From contig NZ_JAFMOF010000002.1 of NCBI RefSeq assembly GCF_017349075.1, positions 806,001 to 870,000 on the forward strand: 64,000 bases of DNA. The letters run 5' to 3'. Both the position numbers and the translations under genes were made by a program. Below the pieces are notes generated by a model that was given only the letters and a program-made list of their open reading frames with translations, was not told the DNA's origin and ran no database searches. The stretch is from Streptomyces triculaminicus. Its GTDB lineage: Bacteria > Actinomycetota > Actinomycetes > Streptomycetales > Streptomycetaceae. This document shows positions 9,273 to 16,139 of the stretch, one piece after another (within the stretch, counting starts at the first letter, position 1; each line of letters opens with the position of its first letter).

Positions 9273-9307
9273 GGTGGCAGGGGCCCGTGCGGAGGGCCCC
9301 TGCCACC
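9273..9307. terminator. Hairpin after metalloprotease gene
   Basis: A perfect 14-bp stem (9273-9286 with 9294-9307) and a 7-base loop start 13 bases after the metalloprotease stop. The next gene begins 27 bases further on with its own GGAG site, so the hairpin probably lowers rather than abolishes read-through. Confidence 0.75.
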
Positions 9308-9334
9308 CCTCACCCCACCCGGAGCCACCCCCTC

Positions 9335-9925
9335 ATGCCCGATCGCCGCTTCACGGCAGCGACCGCCGTGCTCACCGGCCTGCTCGTCCTGGGGACCGCC
9401 ACCACGGCCCACGCCCACGGCGACACCATCCGTCTGACCGTCACGGGCGTCACCGCCGGCCACCCCGTCACCACGGCGACGTGGGAGGACGACGGCCACC
9501 CCGTGCGGGAGAAGGTCGCCGGGACGCTCACCGCCACCTCGGCCGACGGCACCACGCTCGGCCCCTGGCGGTTCGTGCCGGTGCCGGACAAGCCCGGCAC
9601 CTTCACCACCGCCGAGGCACTGCCCGCCGGCCGCTGGACCGTCACGGCGCAGACCGCCTTCCCGGCCCTCGGACATGGCGAGGCGGAGACCGAGGTGACC
9701 GCCGCATCCCTGACCGCCGCCACCGGTGCGCCGGCCGGACCGCCCGCACCGTCGCGGGCGCCCTCGAGCGCGCCGCCGGCGGACGGCGGAGCCCCTTCCG
9801 CATCCGGCTCCGAGGACGGACCGGGGGTCGGCGCGGTGGCGTTCGGCGTCGCCGCCCTGGCCGTCGCCGCCCTCGGCGTATCCCTCGCGTTCCGGCTGCG
9901 CCGCCGCGGCCGCCGGAACGCCTGA
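9335..9925 (+). CDS. YtkA-like secreted protein with C-terminal membrane anchor
   Basis: A 196-residue protein. Residues 1-27 are a Sec signal peptide ending AHAHG. Residues about 28-118 form an immunoglobulin-like beta domain (TIRLTVTGVTAG...VTTATWEDDGHPV...GRWTVTAQTAFPA) like the YtkA/CopC-type domains often found in extracytoplasmic proteins. A Pro/Ala/Ser linker follows, then a transmembrane helix at about 163-187 and a positively charged end (RRRGRRNA). It should stand outside the membrane. The ATG at 9335 is preceded by GGAG. It is the second of four exported genes, 22 bases before the cysteine protease. Confidence 0.7.
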   Translation: MPDRRFTAATAVLTGLLVLGTATTAHAHGDTIRLTVTGVTAGHPVTTATWEDDGHPVREKVAGTLTATSADGTTLGPWRFVPVPDKPGTFTTAEALPAGRWTVTAQTAFPALGHGEAETEVTAASLTAATGAPAGPPAPSRAPSSAPPADGGAPSASGSEDGPGVGAVAFGVAALAVAALGVSLAFRLRRRGRRNA

Positions 9926-9947
9926 ACGAACAGAAGGAACCCCCCAT

Positions 9948-10802
9948 ATGCGCAGATTCCGTCTGCCGTCCCGTATACCGGGCCGCAGGAAGACCCTCCT
10001 GACCACCATGGCCGCCGTCCTGTCCGGCGGGCTCCTGATGGGCGTCGCCCCCCAGGCCCAGGCCGCCGTCACCGGCACGGTCGTCGGCGGGCAGGGCAAC
10101 TTCAGCACCGTCAACCAGCGCTCCCAGCCGTCCCTGTCCGCCGGCATCACCGGCACCTCACGGGTCGGCGACCGCGTCTCGATGTCCTGCCGCACCACCG
10201 GCGAGGTCGTCGAGAACAACTCCCGCTGGATCTGGTCCGGCACCTTCTACATCGCCGACGCCTTCATCCGGGAGGACACCGGCGGACTGCCGGTCTGCGG
10301 CTCCACCCAGCCCGCCGGACAGAAGCTCCTCAACATCGGCATGCAGAAGCAGGTCCGGGACCAGTGGTGCTGGGACGCCTCCGGCCTGACCATCGCCAAC
10401 TACTGGGGCTACACCAACTACAACCAGTACGACTTCTGCCGCCTGGCCGCCCAGGGCAACAGCGGGCTCGACTGCAACAACCAGCCCGCCACCCTCGGCG
10501 ACATGGCCAACGGCCTGCGGAACATGGGTTTCCGTAACAGCGGCACCGACCTGTGGCGCAACGCCTCCTTCGCCGAGACCCAGAGCGAGATCGCGAACGG
10601 GCGTCCCTTCGCCGTCCGCATCGGCTGGACCTCCGGCGGCGGCCACATGAACGTCATCTACGGCTACGACAGCGCCAGCAACATGGTCGCGGTCGGCGAC
10701 CCCTGGCCCAGCACGCAGACGTACACCTGGTGGAACTACTCCACCTACGCCGGAAACAACTCCTTCCGGTGGACCCATTCGCGCATCGGCATCCACAGCT
10801 AG
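9948..10802 (+). CDS. Secreted SH3-domain papain-like cysteine protease
   Basis: A 284-residue exported protein. The signal peptide runs to about residue 38 (APQAQAA). Residues about 42-100 resemble a bacterial SH3 domain (GDRVSMSCR...IWSGTFYIADAFI). The C-terminal domain is papain-like, of the C39-like/AvrRpt2 type: catalytic Cys141 in QWCWDAS, His233 in GGHMNV and a likely Asn/Asp in VGDPWP. Many other cysteines could pair in disulfides. The ATG at 9948 has AGAAGGA upstream. It would act outside the cell on proteins or cell-wall peptides. Its pairing with a metalloprotease and an anchored partner suggests a joint proteolytic or processing function. Confidence 0.8.
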   Translation: MRRFRLPSRIPGRRKTLLTTMAAVLSGGLLMGVAPQAQAAVTGTVVGGQGNFSTVNQRSQPSLSAGITGTSRVGDRVSMSCRTTGEVVENNSRWIWSGTFYIADAFIREDTGGLPVCGSTQPAGQKLLNIGMQKQVRDQWCWDASGLTIANYWGYTNYNQYDFCRLAAQGNSGLDCNNQPATLGDMANGLRNMGFRNSGTDLWRNASFAETQSEIANGRPFAVRIGWTSGGGHMNVIYGYDSASNMVAVGDPWPSTQTYTWWNYSTYAGNNSFRWTHSRIGIHS

Positions 10803-10818
10803 AAGGAGACGACCCACC

Positions 10819-11673
10819 ATGCACCGTACGACCGGACGCGCCGCCGCCCTGCTCGCGGCCGCCGCCGTCACCGTCCTCTGCGCGACCGCTCCCGCACAGG
10901 CCGCCGACGCACCCGCCACTCCCGGCCCGACCGACTACGCCGCCGCCCAGCAGGTGCTGAGATCCGGCCAGGTCCACGACACCGTCTCCCGCTTCCTGAC
11001 GGCCACCGAACAGCGCACCCCGGCCACCGGCGCGGACGGCGGCACCGCCGCCGCGCCGCGCGGCCTCGCGAAGTCGCCCTCAGCGCCCGGCTTCGACCTC
11101 AAGAAGCCCGTCCCCTTCTACGAGCTCGCGCCCGAGTTCGTCACCGGCAAGGCCAAGCCCACCGCCGGGGGAGCCCTGCGCGTGTCCTACCTGGCCTCCC
11201 GCGTCTCGGCGACGGGCGGCCACCAGGCCGCCGTGCTGCTCGCTCCCGGCAAGGGCGGCGGCGACCAGGCCTGGCAGCTGGCCGGCATCCGCGACGGCGA
11301 CGCGGACATCAGCGCCGCCGAACGCGGCACGGACCAGGCCCGGACCTTCATGGAGCCGCAGATCCACGCCTGGTACCGGCTGACCGGCGACGGCTCGGTC
11401 GAGCCGCTCAACAAGGAGGCCGGCGTGGCCCTCCAGGGCAAGCCGCGCGTCACCCTCGCCGCGTACCAGGGGCTCGTCTCCAAGCGCTACGGCGACAAGC
11501 TGCCCGGCTCGGCGTACGACCGCAAGGGCATGGCCGGCGGCTACGCCCTCGCCGAGGACCGGCCCGCCACCGCCCCCTCCCGCCCCTGGCTGCCCGCCGC
11601 CTCCGGCGCGGCCGCCCTGGCGGCGTCGGGCGCGGTGGTCGTGGGCCTGCGCCGCCGGCGTCACGCGGCCTGA
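10819..11673 (+). CDS. Secreted, membrane-anchored protein of unknown function
   Basis: A 284-residue protein with a signal peptide (1-29, ending AQAADAP), a central globular domain and a C-terminal hydrophobic helix followed by LRRRRHAA, the layout of a type I anchored exoprotein. The central part (about 90-245) includes VPFYELAPEFVTG and LRVSYLASRVSATGG, plus an aromatic segment IHAWYRLTGDG; I know no family for it. It begins 16 bases after the cysteine protease with GAAGGAG upstream, so the two are almost certainly co-transcribed and may be functional partners (substrate, chaperone or surface tether). Confidence 0.7.
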   Translation: MHRTTGRAAALLAAAAVTVLCATAPAQAADAPATPGPTDYAAAQQVLRSGQVHDTVSRFLTATEQRTPATGADGGTAAAPRGLAKSPSAPGFDLKKPVPFYELAPEFVTGKAKPTAGGALRVSYLASRVSATGGHQAAVLLAPGKGGGDQAWQLAGIRDGDADISAAERGTDQARTFMEPQIHAWYRLTGDGSVEPLNKEAGVALQGKPRVTLAAYQGLVSKRYGDKLPGSAYDRKGMAGGYALAEDRPATAPSRPWLPAASGAAALAASGAVVVGLRRRRHAA

Positions 11674-11696
11674 TCTCCTCACCCGGCCGGATCCCG

Positions 11697-11737
11697 CCCG
11701 GCGGTCCGCTCCCCTCGACGGGGAGCGGACCGCCGGG
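11697..11737. terminator. Strong hairpin closing exported-protein cluster
   Basis: A perfect 18-bp stem (11697-11714 with 11720-11737) and 5-base loop lie 23 bases after the last gene of the cluster. No T-run follows, which is normal for Streptomyces. Confidence 0.85.
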
Positions 11738-11854
11738 CCGCGTCGTGTTCCGGGCCCGGCGGATGCCGGTGTTCGCCCGCCGCCGCGAATCGGGGCGGGG
11801 CCACGGGGTAGGCGCCGAGAGCACGTCCGAACGCTCCGGCGAAGGGGAGGCACC

Positions 11855-12313
11855 GTGGCTGATCACGAGGCAGCGAAGAGGTCCGACGGCTCCGAGGGCT
11901 CCGGCGGTTCGCATGACGCCCTGGCCAATCCCGTGGTCGAACGGGGCACGCTGGCGCTGACGCAGTCGCCGGACGGCCTCCCGACGCTGACGGTGAGCGG
12001 GGGGAACGCCATAGCCAAGGGGATCCGTGTGGTGGACGGGTCCGGCAAGGTGGTCGCGGCCTATGTCGGGTTCTGCGTCGACGACCTGAGCGTGGCCAAG
12101 TCGATGCAGAGCGCGGTGGCGGGGGCCATCGCGTACTCCGTCGACGGCATATCCGAGGAGCAGACGGCGAAGGTCGAGGCGCCGTCGGGCGTCATCGTCG
12201 GGCACGTCGGCCCCGACGCCCCGGTGAAGCTCAGCCCCGACGAGTTCCGCGAACGGGTCGTCACCACCCTGGCGAAGGACCTCATCGACCTCTCGCGCGA
12301 CCTGCGCCGCTGA
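11855..12313 (+). CDS. Hypothetical protein
   Basis: A 152-residue protein starting at GTG 11855, with GGGGAGG upstream. The N-terminal 30 residues are polar and Ser/Gly-rich. The rest is an alpha/beta domain with GIRVVDGSGKVVAAYVGFCVD, a helix (AKSMQSAVAGAIAYSVDGI) and a C-terminal helical end (ERVVTTLAKDLIDLSRDLRR). It has no signal peptide or membrane segment. I do not recognise the family. It stands alone between the exported-protein terminator and the bacteriocin-type cassette, so its link to either is open. Confidence 0.65.
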   Translation: MADHEAAKRSDGSEGSGGSHDALANPVVERGTLALTQSPDGLPTLTVSGGNAIAKGIRVVDGSGKVVAAYVGFCVDDLSVAKSMQSAVAGAIAYSVDGISEEQTAKVEAPSGVIVGHVGPDAPVKLSPDEFRERVVTTLAKDLIDLSRDLRR

Positions 12314-12760
12314 CGTCCGGTCGGCATGAGCCCTGGTCACAGGGCTCTCCCGCCGCAACTCGGGGCGCAGTGTGGTGGCCCCGTCACCCAGCGTCGTTTC
12401 AATGAATCTTCACACGATGCGCGCGGCGGGCTCGCCGGCTTCTCTCCGCCCCTCGTTATGCCGGGTATGCCCGACGCGCTTGATGGGCGTGTGTCCGTTT
12501 ATGTTCCGTGAGCATGCAGGTCCCCTCGAATCTGTTACTCGATCTTGTGAAGAAGTTGTGATGGTTCGGTATAGGAGTCGGAAAAAGAGGCGCCTGATTC
12601 GCCGTCCGGAGTGCCGTATGGCGTCAACACGGTTGGCCGTGCCACCCGTTCCCGTGCTTGTATCTGCGCACCGCAGCGGTTCCACGAACGGCGGTCGATT
12701 TCGACCGGGATACGCCGCGGCTTGTCGATAACAGTCGGACAAATGAAAGGTGCGCCCATA
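12314..12760 (+). promoter_or_regulatory. Upstream region of double-glycine peptide gene
   Basis: 447 bases without a convincing gene. It becomes AT-richer towards the peptide gene. A possible promoter is TTGTGA (12545-12550) with TATAGG (12570-12575), 19 bases apart, about 185 bases upstream of the peptide start; this is a weak visual match only. The long leader could hold regulatory structure. Confidence 0.35.
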
Positions 12761-12979
12761 ATGCGTAACGACATCGAGACCCGTGAGATCGCCGACGCCG
12801 AGCTGGACGCCGTTTCCGGCGGTGTCAGCGTGTCCGGCGGCCTGCTCGGCGGCGTGACCGGCGACGTTCACACCGTCCTGGGCACCGTGACCAACCTGCA
12901 GACCGTCCAGGCCGTGCGCCCGACCGTCGGCGCGGTCGAGGGCATCGTCGGCGTTCACGTCGGCGTCGCCGGCCTCTGA
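12761..12979 (+). CDS. Double-glycine-leader bacteriocin-like precursor peptide
   Basis: A 72-residue peptide. Residues 1-21 look like a class II leader: acidic, with spaced hydrophobics (IADAELDAVSGG) and a Gly-Gly end, the cleavage site of C39 peptidases. The predicted mature part is 51 residues, very rich in Gly, Val and Thr, has no cysteine and is hydrophobic (VSVSGGLLGGV at its start, GIVGVHVGVAGL at its end). The ATG at 12761 has AAAGG 11 bases upstream; an in-frame ATG at 12743 is less well placed. Downstream are the matching exporter genes. Without cysteines it cannot form lanthionines, and no modifying enzyme is nearby, so I infer an unmodified secreted peptide: bacteriocin, signal or surface-active peptide. 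Confidence 0.75.
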   Translation: MRNDIETREIADAELDAVSGGVSVSGGLLGGVTGDVHTVLGTVTNLQTVQAVRPTVGAVEGIVGVHVGVAGL

Positions 12980-12990
12980 TCGACCTTTAG

Positions 12991-13029
12991 TCCATGAACC
13001 CCGGAACTCCCCTCGTTCCGGGGTTCATG
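12991..13029. terminator. Hairpin between peptide and exporter genes
   Basis: A perfect 16-bp stem (12991-13006 with 13014-13029) and a 7-base loop begin 12 bases after the peptide stop. Such partial terminators or mRNA-stabilising hairpins between a small precursor gene and its transporter genes give more peptide than exporter mRNA. Confidence 0.85.
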
Positions 13030-13109
13030 GCTGCCCGGAACTACTGCGTCCGGTTGAAATGCCCGTGAATTCAGTACCCGTGTCACGAATGCAGTCGAAG
13101 GAATAGTTC

Positions 13110-13916
13110 GTGCAGTTCCGCCAAAAGGCGCTTTCCAAGCTGCAATCGCCCGAAGAGCTCGATGTGCCCGTACGCTTCGCGCGGCCGCAGGGCCGGCTCG
13201 CCCTCGCCGTCACGGTCGTCGTCATGGCCGCCGCGAGCTTCTGGGCGTTCACCGGCTCCGTCTCCTCCAAGCTGAGCGCACCCGGCCTCCTCACCCATGC
13301 CCAGGGCAGCTACCTGCTGCAGAGCCCGTACGCGGGACAGGTCACCCGGGTCCTCGCCGAGGAGGGCCGGCTGCTGTCCCCGGGCGCGCCCCTGGCCGAG
13401 GTCAGCACGGACCGGGGCGTCCGCATCGTGCGCGCGGTGGCCGGCGGGCGGTTGACGACCCTGCTCGCCAAGACGGGCTCGGTGGTCACGACCGGCGCGG
13501 ACGTGGCGACCGTGGAACGCGTGAGCGATCCGGACGAGCCGCTGGTGGCCATGCTGTACGTGCCCGGCGACGAGGGCGGGTCGGTATCCGTGGGCGCCGC
13601 GGTCGACCTGAGCGTCCAGTCCGTCCCCCAGCAGCGGTTCGGCGTGCTGCGCGGCCGCGTCCAGGCGGTCGGCCGCGCCCCCCAGACCCAGGCCCAGGTC
13701 GCCGGCTTCCTCGGCGACACCCGGCTCGCCGAGGAGTTCACCCAGCGGGGCAAGCCCGTCGCGGTGCTCGTGCGCCTCGAGCGCTCCTCCGCCACCAGGT
13801 CCGGCTACCGGTGGTCCTCCGCGGACGGGCCGCCGTACGCCGTCGACTCCACGACGCCGGTCACCGGCGCCGTCCACCTCTCCGACCGCCACCCCGTCGA
13901 CTGGCTGCTGCCATGA
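13110..13916 (+). CDS. HlyD-like membrane fusion/adaptor protein of peptide exporter
   Basis: A 268-residue protein with a short cytoplasmic start, one membrane helix at about 32-52 (LAVTVVVMAAASFWAF) and an extracytoplasmic part. That part contains a lipoyl/barrel-sandwich fold (YLLQSPYAGQVTRVLAEEGRLLSPGAPLAEV...GGRLTTLLAKTGSVVTTGADVATV), typical of HlyD-type secretion adaptors and of the NHLM bacteriocin system's membrane fusion protein. It is shorter than Gram-negative HlyD and lacks the long coiled coil, as expected in Gram-positives. It starts at GTG 13110 after AAGGA. Its stop overlaps the next start by 4 bases (ATGA), so it is translationally coupled to the C39 exporter. Confidence 0.8.
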   Translation: MQFRQKALSKLQSPEELDVPVRFARPQGRLALAVTVVVMAAASFWAFTGSVSSKLSAPGLLTHAQGSYLLQSPYAGQVTRVLAEEGRLLSPGAPLAEVSTDRGVRIVRAVAGGRLTTLLAKTGSVVTTGADVATVERVSDPDEPLVAMLYVPGDEGGSVSVGAAVDLSVQSVPQQRFGVLRGRVQAVGRAPQTQAQVAGFLGDTRLAEEFTQRGKPVAVLVRLERSSATRSGYRWSSADGPPYAVDSTTPVTGAVHLSDRHPVDWLLP

Positions 13917-16138
13917 GCGCCCGTCGCCGCCGCCCGGAGGCCGGGGCAGGGGCGCGCCGCCGCGCACCCGCGCCCGAGCTCGGCCGGCAGAAGACCGTGC
14001 GCACCCCCACCGTCCTGCAGATGGAGGCGGTGGAGTGCGGCGCCGCCGCGCTGGCCATGGTGCTCGGCCACTTCGGCCGCTTCGTCCCCCTGGAGGAGCT
14101 GCGCATCGCGTGCGGCGTCTCCCGCGACGGCTCCCGCGCCAGCAACCTCCTCAAGGCCGCGCGCGCCTACGGGCTGACGGCCAAGGGCATGCAGATGGAC
14201 CTGGCCGCCCTCGCCGGAGTGCGCCCGCCGGCCGTCCTGTTCTGGGAGTTCAACCACTACGTCGTCTACGAGGGCATGGGCCGCCGCCTCGGCCGCCGGG
14301 GCGTCCACATCAACGACCCGGCCAAGGGCCGGCGGTTCGTCCCCATGGAGGAGTTCGACACCGGCTTCACCGGCGTCGTGCTCACCTTCGAGCCCGGCGA
14401 CGGCTTCCGCCGCACCGGCCGCAGGCCCGGCGTCATGGGCGCCCTGCCCGCCCGCCTGCGCGGCACCTCCGGCACCCTGCTCGCCGCCGTGCTCGCCAGC
14501 CTCCTGCTGGTGGTCGTCGGCGCGGTGGTGCCCGCGCTGAGCCGTACCTACATCGACATGTTCCTGATCGGGCAGCAGACGTCCTCGCTGGGCGTGCTGT
14601 TCGCTTCGATGGCGGCGACCTTGGTGCTCACCGCGACGCTGACCGCACTGCAGCAGGCCAACCTGCTGCGCGGACGCGTCATCTCCTCCACCCTGGGCAG
14701 CGCCCGCTTCCTGCGCCACCTGCTCAGGCTCCCGGTCACCTTCTTCGCCCAGCGCAACCCCGCCGACCTGGTCCAGCGCCTGCGGTCCAACGACGCGGTC
14801 GCCGAGACGCTCGCCAGGGACCTCGCCGCCGCCGGCGTGGACGCGGTGGTCGTGATCCTCTACGCCGTGCTGCTGTGGACGTACGACCCCCAGCTGACCG
14901 TCGTCGGCATCGGCATCGCGCTGCTCAACGTGGTCGCCATGCGGATCGTGATCCATGTGCGGGCCACCGGCACCCAGAAGCTGCGCGCCGAGAACGCCCG
15001 GCTCGTCAACACCTCCTACAGCGGCCTGACGCTCATCGAGACGATGAAGGCCACCGGCGGCGAGAACGGCTTCTTCCGCCGCTGGGCCGGTCAGCACGCC
15101 GTCACCCTCGACGTCCAGCAGCGGCTCGGCGTCCCCAGCGCGTGGCTGGCGGTCGTCGCACCCACCCTCGCCGCGGTCAACAGCGCGCTGATCCTGATGA
15201 TCGGCGGCCTGCGGGCAGTCGAGGGACACCTCTCGGTCGGCCTGCTCGTCGCCTTCCAGGCCCTGGTGACCAGCTTCACCGCCCCCATCACCCGCCTCAA
15301 CGGCGTGGCCGGACGGATCCAGGACTTCGCGGCCGACGTCGCCCGCCTCAGGGACGTCGAGAACTTCCCCGTCGACCCCCTCTACACGCGCCGCGAACCC
15401 TCCGCCGGCACCCGCCGCCTCAAGGGCCATGTGGAGCTGGACGCCGTCACCTTCGGCTACAGCCCCCTGGACGCCCCGCTGCTGAAGGACTTCTCGCTCT
15501 CGGTCGGCCCCGGCCGGCAGGTCGCGCTCGTCGGCGGCTCCGGCAGCGGCAAGTCCACCGTCTCCCGGCTGATATCCGGCCTCTACGCCCCCTGGGAGGG
15601 CATCATCCGCATCGACGGCATGCGGCTGGAGGACATCCCGCGCGGCGCGCTGGCCGCCTCCGTCTCCTTCGTCGACCAGGACGTCTTCCTCTTCGAGGGC
15701 ACCGTCCGCGACAACGTCGCCCTGTGGGATCCCTCCATCCCGGACGAGGCCGTCGTCGCCGCCCTCGAGGACGCCGCCGTGTACGACGTCGTCTCCCGCC
15801 GCCCCGGCGGCATCCACAGCCGCGTCGAACAGGACGGCCGCAACTTCTCCGGCGGCCAGCGCCAGCGCCTGGAGATCGCCCGAGCGCTGGTGCGCCGCCC
15901 CAGCGTGCTGGTCCTGGACGAGGTGACCAGCGCCCTGGACGCGGCCACCGAACAGATCGTCATGGACAACCTGCGGCGCCGCGGCTGCGCCTGCGTGGTC
16001 ATCGCCCACCGGCTGAGCACGGTCCGCGACAGCGACGAGATCGTCGTGCTCGACCGGGGCACGGTCGTCGAACGCGGACGGCACGAGGACCTGATCGCCG
16101 CGCGGGGCCCGTACGCCGACCTGGTCAAGGAGCACTGA
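13913..16138 (+). CDS. NHLM-type peptidase C39/ABC bacteriocin exporter
   Basis: A 741-residue ABC exporter with an N-terminal C39 peptidase domain (about 28-165). Its catalytic residues are all present: Cys42 in VECGAAA, His115 in FNHYVV, Asp135 in INDPAKG. This is the domain that cuts after double-glycine leaders. Residues about 180-470 form the six-helix membrane domain. The nucleotide-binding domain has Walker A GGSGSGKST at about 541, signature NFSGGQRQRLEIARAL at about 644, Walker B SVLVLDEVTSALD and the H-loop IAHRLSTV. All ATPase motifs are intact. Coupled to the adaptor before it and separated by one base from the next ABC gene, it should cleave and export the peptide encoded at 12761. 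Confidence 0.9.
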   Translation: MSARRRRPEAGAGARRRAPAPELGRQKTVRTPTVLQMEAVECGAAALAMVLGHFGRFVPLEELRIACGVSRDGSRASNLLKAARAYGLTAKGMQMDLAALAGVRPPAVLFWEFNHYVVYEGMGRRLGRRGVHINDPAKGRRFVPMEEFDTGFTGVVLTFEPGDGFRRTGRRPGVMGALPARLRGTSGTLLAAVLASLLLVVVGAVVPALSRTYIDMFLIGQQTSSLGVLFASMAATLVLTATLTALQQANLLRGRVISSTLGSARFLRHLLRLPVTFFAQRNPADLVQRLRSNDAVAETLARDLAAAGVDAVVVILYAVLLWTYDPQLTVVGIGIALLNVVAMRIVIHVRATGTQKLRAENARLVNTSYSGLTLIETMKATGGENGFFRRWAGQHAVTLDVQQRLGVPSAWLAVVAPTLAAVNSALILMIGGLRAVEGHLSVGLLVAFQALVTSFTAPITRLNGVAGRIQDFAADVARLRDVENFPVDPLYTRREPSAGTRRLKGHVELDAVTFGYSPLDAPLLKDFSLSVGPGRQVALVGGSGSGKSTVSRLISGLYAPWEGIIRIDGMRLEDIPRGALAASVSFVDQDVFLFEGTVRDNVALWDPSIPDEAVVAALEDAAVYDVVSRRPGGIHSRVEQDGRNFSGGQRQRLEIARALVRRPSVLVLDEVTSALDAATEQIVMDNLRRRGCACVVIAHRLSTVRDSDEIVVLDRGTVVERGRHEDLIAARGPYADLVKEH

Positions 16139-16139
16139 C

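Noticed and set aside
7127..10243. A minus-strand open frame of over 1,000 codons opposite the metalloprotease and cysteine protease genes
   Set aside because: It is low-complexity (Gly/Arg/Val/Ala) with no domain and is the usual antisense shadow of GC-rich genes; the + strand genes have clear motifs and ribosome-binding sites.
12761..12979. Interpretation of the double-glycine peptide as a lanthipeptide
   Set aside because: The core has no cysteine and no LanB, LanC, LanM or LanL-type gene is near, so lanthionine formation is not possible.
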